From positions 2,108,001-2,172,000 of the forward strand of contig JAEHOE010000001.1 of NCBI GenBank assembly GCA_016858145.1: 64,000 nt of DNA, read 5' to 3'. Shown in pieces: positions 32,401 through 44,400 of the stretch. How positions within the stretch are numbered: the first letter of the stretch is position 1; each line of letters opens with the position of its first letter. The position numbers were made by a program, and so were the translations under genes. Below the pieces are notes generated by a model, which saw nothing but the letters and a program-made list of their open reading frames with translations, had not been told where the DNA came from and did no database searches. Source of the stretch: Edaphochlamys debaryana (taxonomy: Eukaryota > Chlorophyta > Chlorophyceae > Chlamydomonadales).

Positions 32401-35400
32401 ACCGTGAAGGCTGAAGTCTCCCCCTCCCCCTTCCCCCCACCCAGATCCAACGCCAACGCCACTTTCAGCTCCAGCCTCAGCGCACGCCTCTTCCGCGGAC
32501 AACCGGACCTATCATGGACACTGTGGCGGTATGTACCTTCTCCGGCAATCCCACTACCCATTCGACGCTCTCCCGCTGATCAGCTTCAAACTCCCCCTTC
32601 CCCTCCCTTCAACCAGCCCTCGGTCGGAACCTTCCCCCAGCTTTGCCTCCTCCTCTGGGGGAGGGGGGGAAGCACAAAAGCCCCCCCTGAAGGCCCCCCG
32701 TCACGCCCTTTCCCCCCACCCCTACCTCCGAGTGGTAGATGTGTTCGTTGTTTGCGTCCTCCACCCAGATGTGCCAGCGCATGCCGCTGCCGTGCTGCCG
32801 CTCGCGCCACTCGAAGGCGGGGGAGATGTCCAGCTGAATGCGCAGCACTGTGCGAGTGATGGGCTGAGGGGGGGGGTGAGAGGAGGGGGAGGGGGGGGCG
32901 GCGGAGTGGGCACGGGCAAGACGTTGCTGAGCAGGCGGGCTGCAGGTGTTCGGATCAGTGGCAAGGCGTGCGCCGTAGGGGGCGCTGCTTTGCATTGTGC
33001 AGGTGCAACAGGTGCCGTGTTCGGATGTGCAGGTCACACAAGGTACGAGCGGCACGCAGAGGGGCGCGCTGTGCCCCCGGCCCGGCCTTCTCCGCCCCCT
33101 CCCCCTTCCCCCCCTCCCCCCCTCTCTCGCCTGCAGCGACGCCGCTAGCTCCAGGCAGGGGAAGGCGCCCAGGCAGCCCTTGACCACGGGCCCCGCCGCG
33201 GGGTGGCGCAGCAGGGCCCCGATCTCCTTGTCGCTCATATCCCGCATCTCCCAGATGTCCAGCTGTGTGTGGGGGGAGGGGGTGTTTGAATCTGAAAGCG
33301 AGAGAGCGTCTTTACGGTGGGAGGGGGGTAGGAGGAGTGCGGTGGGAGGCGGGGACGGGAAGTGTGAGACGCATGGTCTGCTCGGCATGAAGGATAAGGG
33401 AAGACGGTTGGTGGGGCAGTGTAGGGTAGCAGCACCTTATGACTCTCACAACCCCACACGCCCCAATGGTTACGTGCTCCATTCCCCCACCGGGTGGTGC
33501 TCTGTCTATGGCTGTTGGTACATCCTTGGCCATGTCTTCCTCGTTCCCCTGCTCCTGCCCCACCCCCTTCCTCCCCCCTCCCCTGCCTCCACCCACCCTC
33601 CGGTCCTCTATCTTGGACAGCAGCTCCGCCCCCAGCCCCGGGGTGCCCTCGAACTGCCGCAGCGGGTGGCTCTCGGGCGGGGGCCACAGGCGCAGCTCCA
33701 GCGCCTTGGCCAGGGTGAGGCAGGTGTCGGACATGCTGCTCCACTTGCGCCTGGGGGCAGGGGGGGGGGGGGGAGAAAGAGGGGGGCCAGGGAGGGTGCG
33801 GGGTGAGGGGGAGGCGGCGGCGGTGTGCGTGGGTGAGGAGGCAGGGCGGCCTGCTCGAGAGCACCGTATGCGCAGACCCCCAAACCCGCATCCTGAGCTG
33901 CGGGCGCCTCCTCTCCTCCCCATCCCCCTAGCCCTAGCCCTTCCCCCCTCAAACACACACCTGAGGCAGATCTCGAAGATCGCCCGCATGATGCGCGGCG
34001 CGTTCTGGCTGACGTACATCATGTCGGCGGTGAGGGAGAAGGAGTCCACGCGGTGCCGCCCGATCCAGGCCTGGTGGGGTGGGCGGTGGGGGCACGGGCC
34101 AAGAGGGCCAGGGGCCCGAGAGGGGCAGGGGGGTAAGACTGAGCTTGTGCTTGGCAGGATCTGAGCTCGGTGGGGCTACAGGTTTTGGTGGGGCTGCATT
34201 CGAGGCTCTGCGTGTCGAGATTCCAAGCAATTCTGGGTTTGAAGACGTCAAAGCAGGTGCAGGTTGCAGGTGCACGTGCTGTGACGTGTCGCCTCGATCG
34301 CGGCGCCGTAACCCACCCTCTCTCATCGGCGGGCCCCACCGTGCACCCCTCTGCCCCCCCCCCCCCCACACACACGCACACCTGCATGAGCAGGCAGGCC
34401 TTGCCCGACTTGTTGTCGGGCCCAGCCAGGCCCTTGGGCGGGTACGGCACCCGGCGGGACATCTCGTCCAGCTCGGGCAGCTCCTCCTCACGCAGCTGGC
34501 AGGGGGGCAGGGGGGTTGGTGGGTGGGGGAGCAGGGGGTGTTTGAAGATGATCAGCGGGTGAGCGTCTAGTTGGTAGTGGGGTTGCCGGAGAAGGTACAG
34601 GGGGAGGGGGAGGGGGAGGGCACAGGGGACGATGGACAGGGCAGGGGTGGTGGGAGCGCCATCGAGCCACGGGGCCTGCCTACAAAAATCCAAACTCCCA
34701 AGAAACCCGCCTCCGCCACACGCGGCACGCCCCCACCCGCCCCGTCCTTCAAGAAACCCACCCTACCCCCGCCCCCACCCCCACCCCCAAACCCCACCCC
34801 CGCCCCACCACGAGCTGCTCGAACTCCGCCGACTGCGCCACCATGGCCAGCACCTCCCCCTCCTTCATGTGCGGCCGCAGCGCCCCGTTGAAGGTGGCCA
34901 CCGAGGCCCCTCGGATGTAGAAGTGCGAGGCCACGCGGCCCAGCTCCGTGACGTAGAGCGCACCGCTGTTGGGGGTGGGGGAGGGGAGGGAGAGGGAGGG
35001 GAGGGAGGGGGAGGGGAGGGAGGGGTGAGGTGGGCTGGGGTGGTAAGGAGAGGGTGGGGGGGGCGGGGATGCTGGTGAGACGGGCAGGGATGGCGGAGGC
35101 GGAGCCAGAGGAGTCGCGGGGCCCTACCTCCCCGCCCCCATCACCCACACACCCCCCAACCCCCGCTTCCCCCCCCCCACACACCTGCGTTCGTCGAACA
35201 CCGCCATCTGCTGCGCCTTGAGGGTCTTGGCGGCGTCCACCAGCATGGCCCGCTTGTAGTCTGGGGGGCGATGAGTGGGGGTCGAGTCGGGCAGGGGTGT
35301 AGGGGAAAGAGGGCGCGCAAAGTTCAGCGCACACCCGGCCTCGCTGGCTTCCTGCACTTGGTCCCCTGGAGGCCCCAGAGAAACCCCGGGGTCGACGGCC

Positions 35401-38400
35401 GGCATAGCACTGCCAGTGCTGGCTGCCAGCCCCCCACACGGCGCTCCATACCAGATCCCGACCCGCCCTCGGTCCCCCCCGGCGTCGCCCCCCCGCGGCC
35501 CCGCTTGTACGGCAGCCCTCACCGTCCAGTCCGGGGTCCAGCACCAGTTGGTCGTACGTGATGCCGTACGCCAGGGGGTTGCGCTCCAGGCGGCGCGCCA
35601 TGTAGGTGTAGCCCAGCCAGGCAACGCCCTCGCGCACATTAGTCACCGAGCCCAGCACGATCTCTGTTTTGGGGGGTGGGTGGGTGGAATGCGGGAGCGA
35701 AGGTGCGGAGAGGTGACCGAGGAGGAAGGGCGGCCTCCCGTACGCACTACGCTGCAGTGCACGCTGCAAGGTGGGTGGGTGGTGCGCGTAAAAAGAAAGG
35801 GGACTCTGATCATAACGGTCACGTAAGCTTCTGGTAGGCGTCCTCCCGTACGCACTGATGCGAAGCGCACAACCCCTCCCAGGGCCCCCAAGAACCCCCC
35901 AACCTCCGCCCCCCCCCCACCCGCGTTGAGGTTGTCCACCAGGTGCTTCTTGAACTGGCTCTCTATGGCGGCCTGGGGGGGGGGGCAGTCGGGAGAAGAA
36001 CCGGGGTTGAGAGGCCACGGCGTTCCCACACGCACCCACTCCACAAGCATCGTGAACAGCCGAGCACGCGCTGCCCATACCTGCACACCCTCAAACTCCA
36101 ACCGTCCACTCCTGACGCATGCTTTCGCCCCCCCCCGGCTCGATCCCCCTGTCCGCCCCCCCCCCCCACCTGGTGTGTCAGCATGCCTAGGTAGTGAGCC
36201 AGCTTGTCGTGGGCCGTGATGATGATGCCCAGGCCTTGGCGGGGGGGTGGAAAGGGGGGGGGGTTAAGGCACGAGGTGCAAGGGTGGGAAAATTGGGAGA
36301 GGGGCGAGGAAGAGCCACACGGGCAAGCCCTGTCGTGGAAACGCAACCCCGCCTCGGCCGCGGAGTGTTTCCCCCGCCCCGCTCGTCCAGCCCGCGCACC
36401 GCTGTCCTCGAACTGCGGGCGGCCCGCTCGTCCAAAGATCTGCTGTACGTCCAGCATGCCCAGATCCGCGAAGCCACCCTTCTGGGCATCGTACACCTGC
36501 CAAGGGGGAGGAGGGACGGGGCGCGGAGGAGTCCCGCCAGCGTGCTCGGGTCCAAGGGATGGAGCCACCGCGACGCGAACCGACCCCCTGCGACCCTGTG
36601 ACCTGACGCTAGCTACTCCCGGCGCGCAGTGCAGAGATCGCCGCCGCCACCGCATGCTCCCTGACAAGAGCTATCTCCCGCAGTGCCGCAAATTGTGCCC
36701 TGATGCTCGCTTACTCCGAGTGCGCAATGCAGGGTTCAGCGGCGTCACGTGACTCTAGAGGTGCTGTGCGGCGTTGGAGCAGAGCCTCAGAGCCTCAGAG
36801 CCTCAGAGGCACCGCATGGAGACACGCGGCACGGGAAACCCCGTCGAGGTTCCTCAGGAAACCCCGTCGAGGTTCCTCAGGAAACCCCGTCGAGGTTCCT
36901 CAGGAAACCCTCCCACCTGCGTGCCCTTGATGATGACAGTGTGCGCGGGCAGGTTGACTCCCCAGGCCAGGGTGGCCGTGCACACCAGCACCTGACAGGG
37001 GGGGGAGGGGGAAGGGGAAAGGGGGGGGAAGGGCGGCAGGAGGTAGAGTCAGAGTCAGCGACCTCCTCCTCAGTGCCCAACCGCGTGCGGCCTCCTCCTG
37101 GGTGTCTCTTTAGTCACCCATCCTTTGAGCCCCCCCTCGGCTTAAGCCAGCCCTGAACAACCCCGGCAACCCCCCTCCCCCTACCCCCCTTCCCCCCCCA
37201 CCCCCCTTCCCCCCCGACCTTGAGCAGCCCCTCCCCGAACAGGCGCTCCGTGAGGGTGCGGTCGGGGCGCAGCATGCCCGCGTGGTGCATGCCCAAGCCC
37301 AGCTCAAACAGCTCGGCCATCTCGCGGTTGCTGGGGGGGAGGGGGGGGAGGGGCAGGGGGAGGAGTAAGGAAGGGGGTGGTGACTGGTGGAGCAGGTGGG
37401 GCAGGTGCGGCGGTGTTTGAGGAGGCAGGGGTGGGTGGGGGCGGCGGCGGAGGGCGGGGGTGGAGGCGGGCAAAGGACCTTACAGTACTCGCACGGCCTG
37501 ATCCCACCTGCCGCCCCGCCCCGCCCCCCGGTCCCCACCCAGTCTGCCCCAGTACCACGGTCCCCCCCCCCCTCCCCTCAACCCCCCCTCCCCCATTCAG
37601 GGCTTCGGGATAACGTTCAGCCGCCGCTGCCAACGCCACTTTCAGCTCCAGCCTCAGCGAACGCCTCCTCCGCGGACAACCGGACCTATCCTGGACTCTG
37701 TGGCGGTTTGTACCTTCTCCGGCAATCCCACTAACAACTCGACGCGCTCTCCCGCTTATCAGCTTCAAACGACCCCTCTCCCCCCCCCTTGTGCTCACCG
37801 GCTCTTGGCCACGTCCTTGGCGAACAGGCCGTACTTCTCGTGGTCACGTGTGTCCAGCAGGGAGCCGTCCGTGCCCGACTTTGCGGCCATGTCGGCGAGC
37901 ACGCGGGCGGTCTTGCCCGTGTCCTGAAGGGGGGGGAAGGGGGGAGGGTGGATGGGGGCAAGCGGGTGTGTGGGCGTTTCGGGTAGGCAGGTAATCCGGC
38001 GAGAGAAGGAGACAGGTGAGGTGGTGGGCGAACCGCCCCGGTGCGCAGCGTCCTCCACGCCTCCCCGCTGCGGTACGCGGCGGCGCGCCCGGCCGCACCT
38101 TGCGTGAGTGCACGAACACCATGACTTGGTAGCCCTGTCTGAGGGACTCGACCATCTGGGGGGGGGTAGGGAAGGCGGTGGTGGCGGGGAGGGAAGTCGC
38201 ACGGCGGAAAAAGTTCACACAGCACCCGCTACCCAATCAACACACCGAACACACGAGGCACACGTGATTCTTTCCCACCCTGCCACCTGGGCAATTCCCA
38301 GCCCTCCCCACCCCCACCTTGTTGTAGCAGACCTCGTTCATGAGGTTGGTCCGCGCCAGGTAGTTCTTCTCGCTCACACCCACGAACTGCATCTCCAGGG

Positions 38401-41400
38401 GCACGGGGCGGTAGGAGGCGTCGAAGTGGAACAGGCCTGGGGGGGGAGGGGGAGGGGGGAGAGGACAGGGGGGAGAGGGGAGGGTGGGTGAGTGGGGTCT
38501 GTGGGGAGGGCAGGTTGAGCGCGCTGCTTTTCCCCACTGGTGCCAGCCGGAACGAGGCCTTAGCCTCCCCGCCTTCCTCGGATTTCCTCCGGGCCCGGGC
38601 GGGCCTCGCTCGCCTGCAGGCGGCGGGTTTCCAGGCCGCCCCGCCCCCCGGCGCCCCCTCTCCCCCCTTCCCTCTCCAGTTTACACGAAAATCACCCCCT
38701 CCCCCCACCCTACCCGTCGTCAGGTTGACCCTCAGGAATGCCGCCACGTCCTCGTAGTTGGGCAGCGTGGCGGAGAGGCCCACGATGCGGATCATGGACT
38801 GGCTGGCCTCCACCTGACAGGGGGGGGAGGGGGGGAGGAGGAGGGTGTGTGTGAAGGGGCGTTTGAGGCTGAGCGCGAGGGGAGGGAAGCACAGGCGAGG
38901 GCACGGGAACGAAGCGCTTTGGGTCGTGGTCTGGGGCTCCAGCCCCACCGTGGCCGGGTTCCCCCCCCCCACCTGTCTCAGCGTGCGGGCGATGAGTGCC
39001 TCTATGACGGGCCCTCGGTCGTCGTTGAGCAGGTGCACCTCGTCGATGATGAGCAGCCTCACCAGGGAGGCAACCGACACGTCGCCGCCCTGACAGGGGG
39101 GGGGGGGGGGGAGGGAGGGGGAAAGGGGGGGAGATCGTTTGACAGAGAGAAGCGAACCGTAGTCAAAGAGAAGGTTTGGCGACAGGGGCCAAATAGGGGC
39201 AGGGGGGGAGGGGGAGAGGGGGGCAGGGGATGAGGGCAGGAAGAAGGTGGACGTGGGGTCGGTGCGGCGAGGGGGGGCGGGAAAGCGAGCTACAAGCGAC
39301 GGCGCAGGGGGGGGGGGCAAGATGACGCCCCTGTCCCTCGTCCCCGGCCCCCCACGAGCCCCCACCTTGCGTGTGATGACGTCCCACTTCTCGGGTGTGG
39401 TGACGATCATCTGGGTCTCCGCCAGCTCCTTCTTGCTCAGCTGCATGTCGCCGGTCAGCTCGCGGACCACCAGGCCTGGGTGTGTGTGGGGGGGTGTGCG
39501 TGGGGGGGGGGGGGGGGGGCAACAGGGTGGGAAACATCGGGGTCCGTGGGACAGTGCATCGGTCAGCTCACATCGGACCCATGCCCTCCTTTCCCGACCC
39601 ACTCCCCCCCAACCACCACTCCCCTCCCCAGCACCCACCCAGGGGCTCCAGGCGTTTGCCGAAGTTGGCCGTCACCTCAGCGGCCAGCGCCTGGGGTCGG
39701 GGGGGAGGGGGGGGAGGCTACATCAGCACACGACCAGCCAACGAGTGCGTCATCTGCCTGTGACCCCCACCCCATACCTCTTTTACCCGCCTGGCCGATG
39801 GCCCTCCCCCCACTAACCATTCGACGCTCTCCCGCTTAGCAGCTTCAAACACCCCCCCACCCCCCGCCCCGCCCCCCCACCTTCATGGGTGCCACATAGA
39901 CGATCTTGAAGTCCGCCTTCTGGATCACGCCGTGCCGCATGTTGGCGCCGATCTCGCGCAGTACGGCAATCATGGCGATGTTGGTCTTACCGGCACCTGT
40001 GAACGGGGGGGGGGCACAGCGGGATGTTGAGATGACCGGCCAAGACAAGGTCGAGTGCCGGGCCGGGTTCCTGACGGACCCCCCGGACACACCCACCATA
40101 CACCCCCATCGCCTGAGACTCCCAGGCTCATGCGAGCAGCCCTTCACCCACCATACACCCACTGCCTCCGCCCCCCTTCCCCTCACCCGTGGGCGCGCAC
40201 ACCAGGATGTTCTCGTTGGAGTGGTAGGCCGTACGGAAGATGCGGGTCTGGATGCGGTTGAGCGTCTTGTAGCCGGGGAAGGCCAGCTGGGGGGGGGAGG
40301 GAGGGAGGGGGAGGGAAGGGGTGGAGGGAGAGGGCAGTGTGGTGTGTGGAGAGGGAAGAAAACCGCAAGGGGCCAGCGGTGAGGACTGGCGGTGTGCCCC
40401 ACCCCGCCGCTCGGGAGTGTGGTAACTGCGTCTGTGCGTCTGCGTCTATCTCTTGCTTCGCTCTCCAATGCTCCGAAAGTCATCCCCCCCTGCCCCCCAC
40501 CTGCGCCCACTCGTCCAGGTCCGCGATGCGGACCAGGTGCTCATCGGGGGGGGGCACGGCCTTGGGGGCCGCGGGGACATGCACCTCCTCGTAGCCCTTG
40601 TACGTCCTGGGGGGTTGGGGTGGGGGCAAGAGGGGCAGGTGGAGCAGGTGGGGCAGAAGGTAGTGGCCTCCACATCCTTCCCCCCCCCTTCCCTCCCGCT
40701 TTCCTCCCCCTTCCCTCCCCCTTCCCTCCCCCTTTCCTCCTCCCCTCCCACCCACCAAGCCCACCCCCCTCCCCCCCTCCACCCCCTCCTCACTTGCGCG
40801 TGGTGCCCTTGGGCAGCGCCCCCCGCGTCACCCCCCCCGCCCGGCCCTCCCCCGTGCCGATGCGCAGCTCCACCCCCGAGGCCAGGGTGATGGTGTTCTG
40901 TGCGGCCAGGGGGGGGGACTCGACGTCCATCAGCGCCTGGTAGCCGGCCTGGGGGGGGGGGGGGAGGGAGGGAGGGAGGGAAGGGGGTGGTTGTACGGTA
41001 ACTGTGCGGGATTGCGTCGACTCTTCCAGGAAATCGAGGCTCGAGGGGTGGGGGTTGGGGTTGGGGGGGAAGGGGGTCCACCATGTCACGGGTGGAGGGG
41101 TGCACGCGCCCGCTCCCTGGGGGGTCTGGGAGTGGGTGTCGTCGTGCTCGGCCCCTTCCCCCCCTCCCCCCTACTGGAACTCGCCGGACCTTTCGCTCTG
41201 GTCGCTCTGGACCTCGGTGCGCATCGGGCTTGCTGGCTGCCGCTTTATTCCTTCCTTCGCTCTCCAATGCTCCGAAAACTCCCCCCCTCCCTACTTCCCC
41301 CCCTCACCGCCATGAGCCACTCCACCTCCACCTCGGCGTCCGTCTTCTTGCCGCCCTGGGGGAGGGGGGGGGGGAAATCAGGGGGTGTTTGAGTTTGAAG

Positions 41401-44400
41401 TTGATAAGCGGGAGAGCGTCTTGTTGTTAGTTGGATTGCCGGGGAAGGTACATACCGCCACAGAGTCCATGATGGGAATGAGGGGGAGGGGGTGTAAGGG
41501 CGGACCGCGGCAGCGGGCTGGCGACGTCACGGGTCCTGTCGAGGCAAGCGCCCGCAGGTACGACCCCTTCCTTGATGCCGCGGCCGTCTTCAACTGTTTT
41601 CAATCGTTGACACCCCCCGCCTGTGCTCCACTCCTTGCTTCCACTCCACCACCCCCCTCCCACGACCCCTCCCACCACAACCCCCACGACCCCTCCCCCC
41701 CCCCACGTACCTTCTTGGCGTCCTTCCGCTGCAGCTTGGCCATGAGCTTCTGGGAGGTGGAGGTGATGGTCACTCCGGGGGCGTAGGAGGGCATGGAGCC
41801 GCCGCCGCCGGGGCCGCCCGCGCCGCCGCCCTCGCTGGCCTCCCGGAAGCGGGCGATGGCGGCGGAGAGCGCGCGGCACACGGACTTGCTGCGGGGGGTG
41901 GGGTTGGGGGGTTTGTGGGGTTTGGGGGCTTGGGGGTTTGGGGGGCTGGGGGTTTTGGGGTTGGGGGGGCTGCAGGGTTGGGGGGGTCGGGGAGCACAGG
42001 CTCAGGTCCAGGCACGAAAGGGGCGGAGCGGAGGCTGGAAGCGGCGTGAACGCGGGCGGGTCAGAGCAACAACCGCCAACCACCGGCCCCAACCGCTAAC
42101 TGCCAACCGTACCGGTTCTCCATGAGCTCGTTGATGGCCTCGAAGCCGCCGTCCCCCAGCAGGTCGTACAGCTGCGCCGCCGCCTCATCCCCGCTGGCGG
42201 CCCCTAGCAGCGCCGCCGCCACCGCCGAGGCCGTGGAGGCTGCCTCGCCCGGGTCCGCCACCCCCGGGCCCCCGCCCAGGCGCTCGGCCCAGCGGTACAG
42301 CCACACCACGCCCACCTGGGGGTGTTGGGGAGGAGGAGGGGAGGGAGGGAGCGGGGCGGGGGAGGTCAGAGCGATGGGGCGGTGGTGGGAGTCAGGCGAG
42401 GGCTCTCCCCACACACACATCGAACGCGAAGGTCCCCACCAGCCGCCTGCTGGTCCTACCGACCTCTCTGGGGGAGAGTAATAACTTTTGGTAGGGGCAG
42501 CACGCGAAGGCCCCCCCGACGCCCGCGCTCACATCCCCATCTCCGCCCAGGCCATCTCCCCCTCCAAGCCATATCCCCCCCGGGAGCTCACATCTCGCGT
42601 CTTCTTTCGGTCGAGCGTCTCCCCCTCGTCCTCGTCATCCTCGCCGTACATGCTGTACGGCTGGGCTCCGCCGCCGCCACCGCCGCCGCCGCCATCGGCA
42701 GCGGCGCTGCCGCCCGCCGCCAGGCCGCTGCCCGCCACCATGGCCAACAGCTCCGCCGGCGACGGCTCGCTCGAGTACGACATTGTCGTACCGGCCTTGG
42801 CGGCGCCGCCGGCGGCGCCGCCACGCCCGACGCCGCACACGAGATCAACCGCCTCCGTCGGGCTGATGACGTCATCCGAGAAGTGGAAATCCAGGTCTGC
42901 ACCAAACTCCTGGGCGGCGCCGCCACCGGCGGCGGCGGCGGCCTGGCCCTTGCTGGCGGTGCCGTCGGCTGCCGCCGGCGCCAGCTTCTCCCGCCACTCG
43001 CGCAGGGCCGTGACGGCGGCCCACAGCTCCGGTAGCGCCGCCTCACGCAGCACGGGGCCCAGCACGCCCGTCAGCGCGTCCCTACGCGCCACAGCATGCG
43101 CAGCACAGCACAGCACAGCTCAGCACAGCACGCTCGGCCCACGCAGTCCGTCGCCGTGGCCTTGTCTGCCGGCCAACTGCGTCTTCCTCCCTCGCCCACC
43201 CCCCTCTCACTCCCCTGCACCCCGCCCCCCCTCCCCCGCCCCACCCCCCATCCTCCCCTCCACCCCCCCTCCACCCCCCCTCCCCCCCACCTGTGCGGCC
43301 TCAGCGCCTGCGCCAGGGGCCGCCCCCGGGAGGTGTCGGGGGGGCCCCAGGCCGCCCAGCAGCGCCACACCTCGGCCGCCAGCTCCCGCAGGTCGGAGCT
43401 CGAGTGCTCCCCCTCCACCGCACTGGCCACCGCCTGGGGGGGGGCGTGGGAGGGTGGGAGGGGTGTTGCAGGAGGGGGGCGGCGGGGGGTAGCAAGGGCT
43501 GGGGATCGGGGGGAGGCATGTATGCTGAACACGATTGCGGTTGGGCGAATGCAACCGGGGTACATGACACTTCTCCCAGCACCGTGCCGTACCTTGAGGT
43601 AGTTGTCGTACGCATCCCGTGCGGCCTTGGGAGCTGGGGGGTGGTTCAGGGCAGCGGCTCGCCGCGTGAGGAGGGGCCGAGTTCCCCCCCTCGCACCCGA
43701 CATCCCCCCTGTCACCGAGCCGCGCGCCCCCTTGCCCCCCTCCCTACACCCCCCATGCCCCACCCCCGGTCCCCCGACTCCCATCCCAACACGCCTCCCC
43801 CTGCCCCCCACCCACCCTCACCCCACCCACCCTTCTGCCAGCTCCCAAACAGCTCCGCCAGTAGCTGCCCCTCCACCGCCGCCGCGCTGCGCCCCACCCC
43901 ACCCCCCCTAGCATCCCCCGCCGCCGCCTTCCCGGCCACCGCAGCCCCCGCCTGCCGCGCCTCCGCCTCGGCCGCCAGGCGCCGCGCCTCCAGCGCCGGC
44001 CCCCGCGCCACCTCCAGCGCCCCCGCGTCCAGGCGCAGGTGGGGCGCCGCCGCGTCCCCCGCTGCGTCGGCCACCAGTGCGCGGAGGAGCGTGGTGAGGC
44101 GGGGGAGCTGGGGGGGAGGCGGGGGAGGGAGGGGAAGGGAGGGGAGGGACGAGGGTGAGGTGGAAGGAGAGAGGTCGAGGTGCAAGAGGAAGAGCGGTAG
44201 AGGGCGCGGGCCAAATGGAGGGTGGGGTGGTAGGGGAGGGGGGAAGGGGCTTGGCGGAGTCGTCTCGTCCGCGCGGCCTCTGCGCCCCCAGTCAGGCCCC
44301 CCTTGAGCCACGTCGCCGCTCCCGCCCGCCCTGCTCACACCGCCTCCTCCAGCGTCAATCCACCCACTGCCGCGCAACACCCCTCCTCCCCTCGCACGGA

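Noticed and set aside
34567..36078. A 503-codon - strand open frame
   Set aside because: It reads through several ASCC3 introns in the wrong frame. The high GC content leaves few stop codons.
36834..36910. Possible CRISPR-like repeat array
   Set aside because: The 23-base units are directly contiguous with no spacers and lie in a eukaryotic intron.
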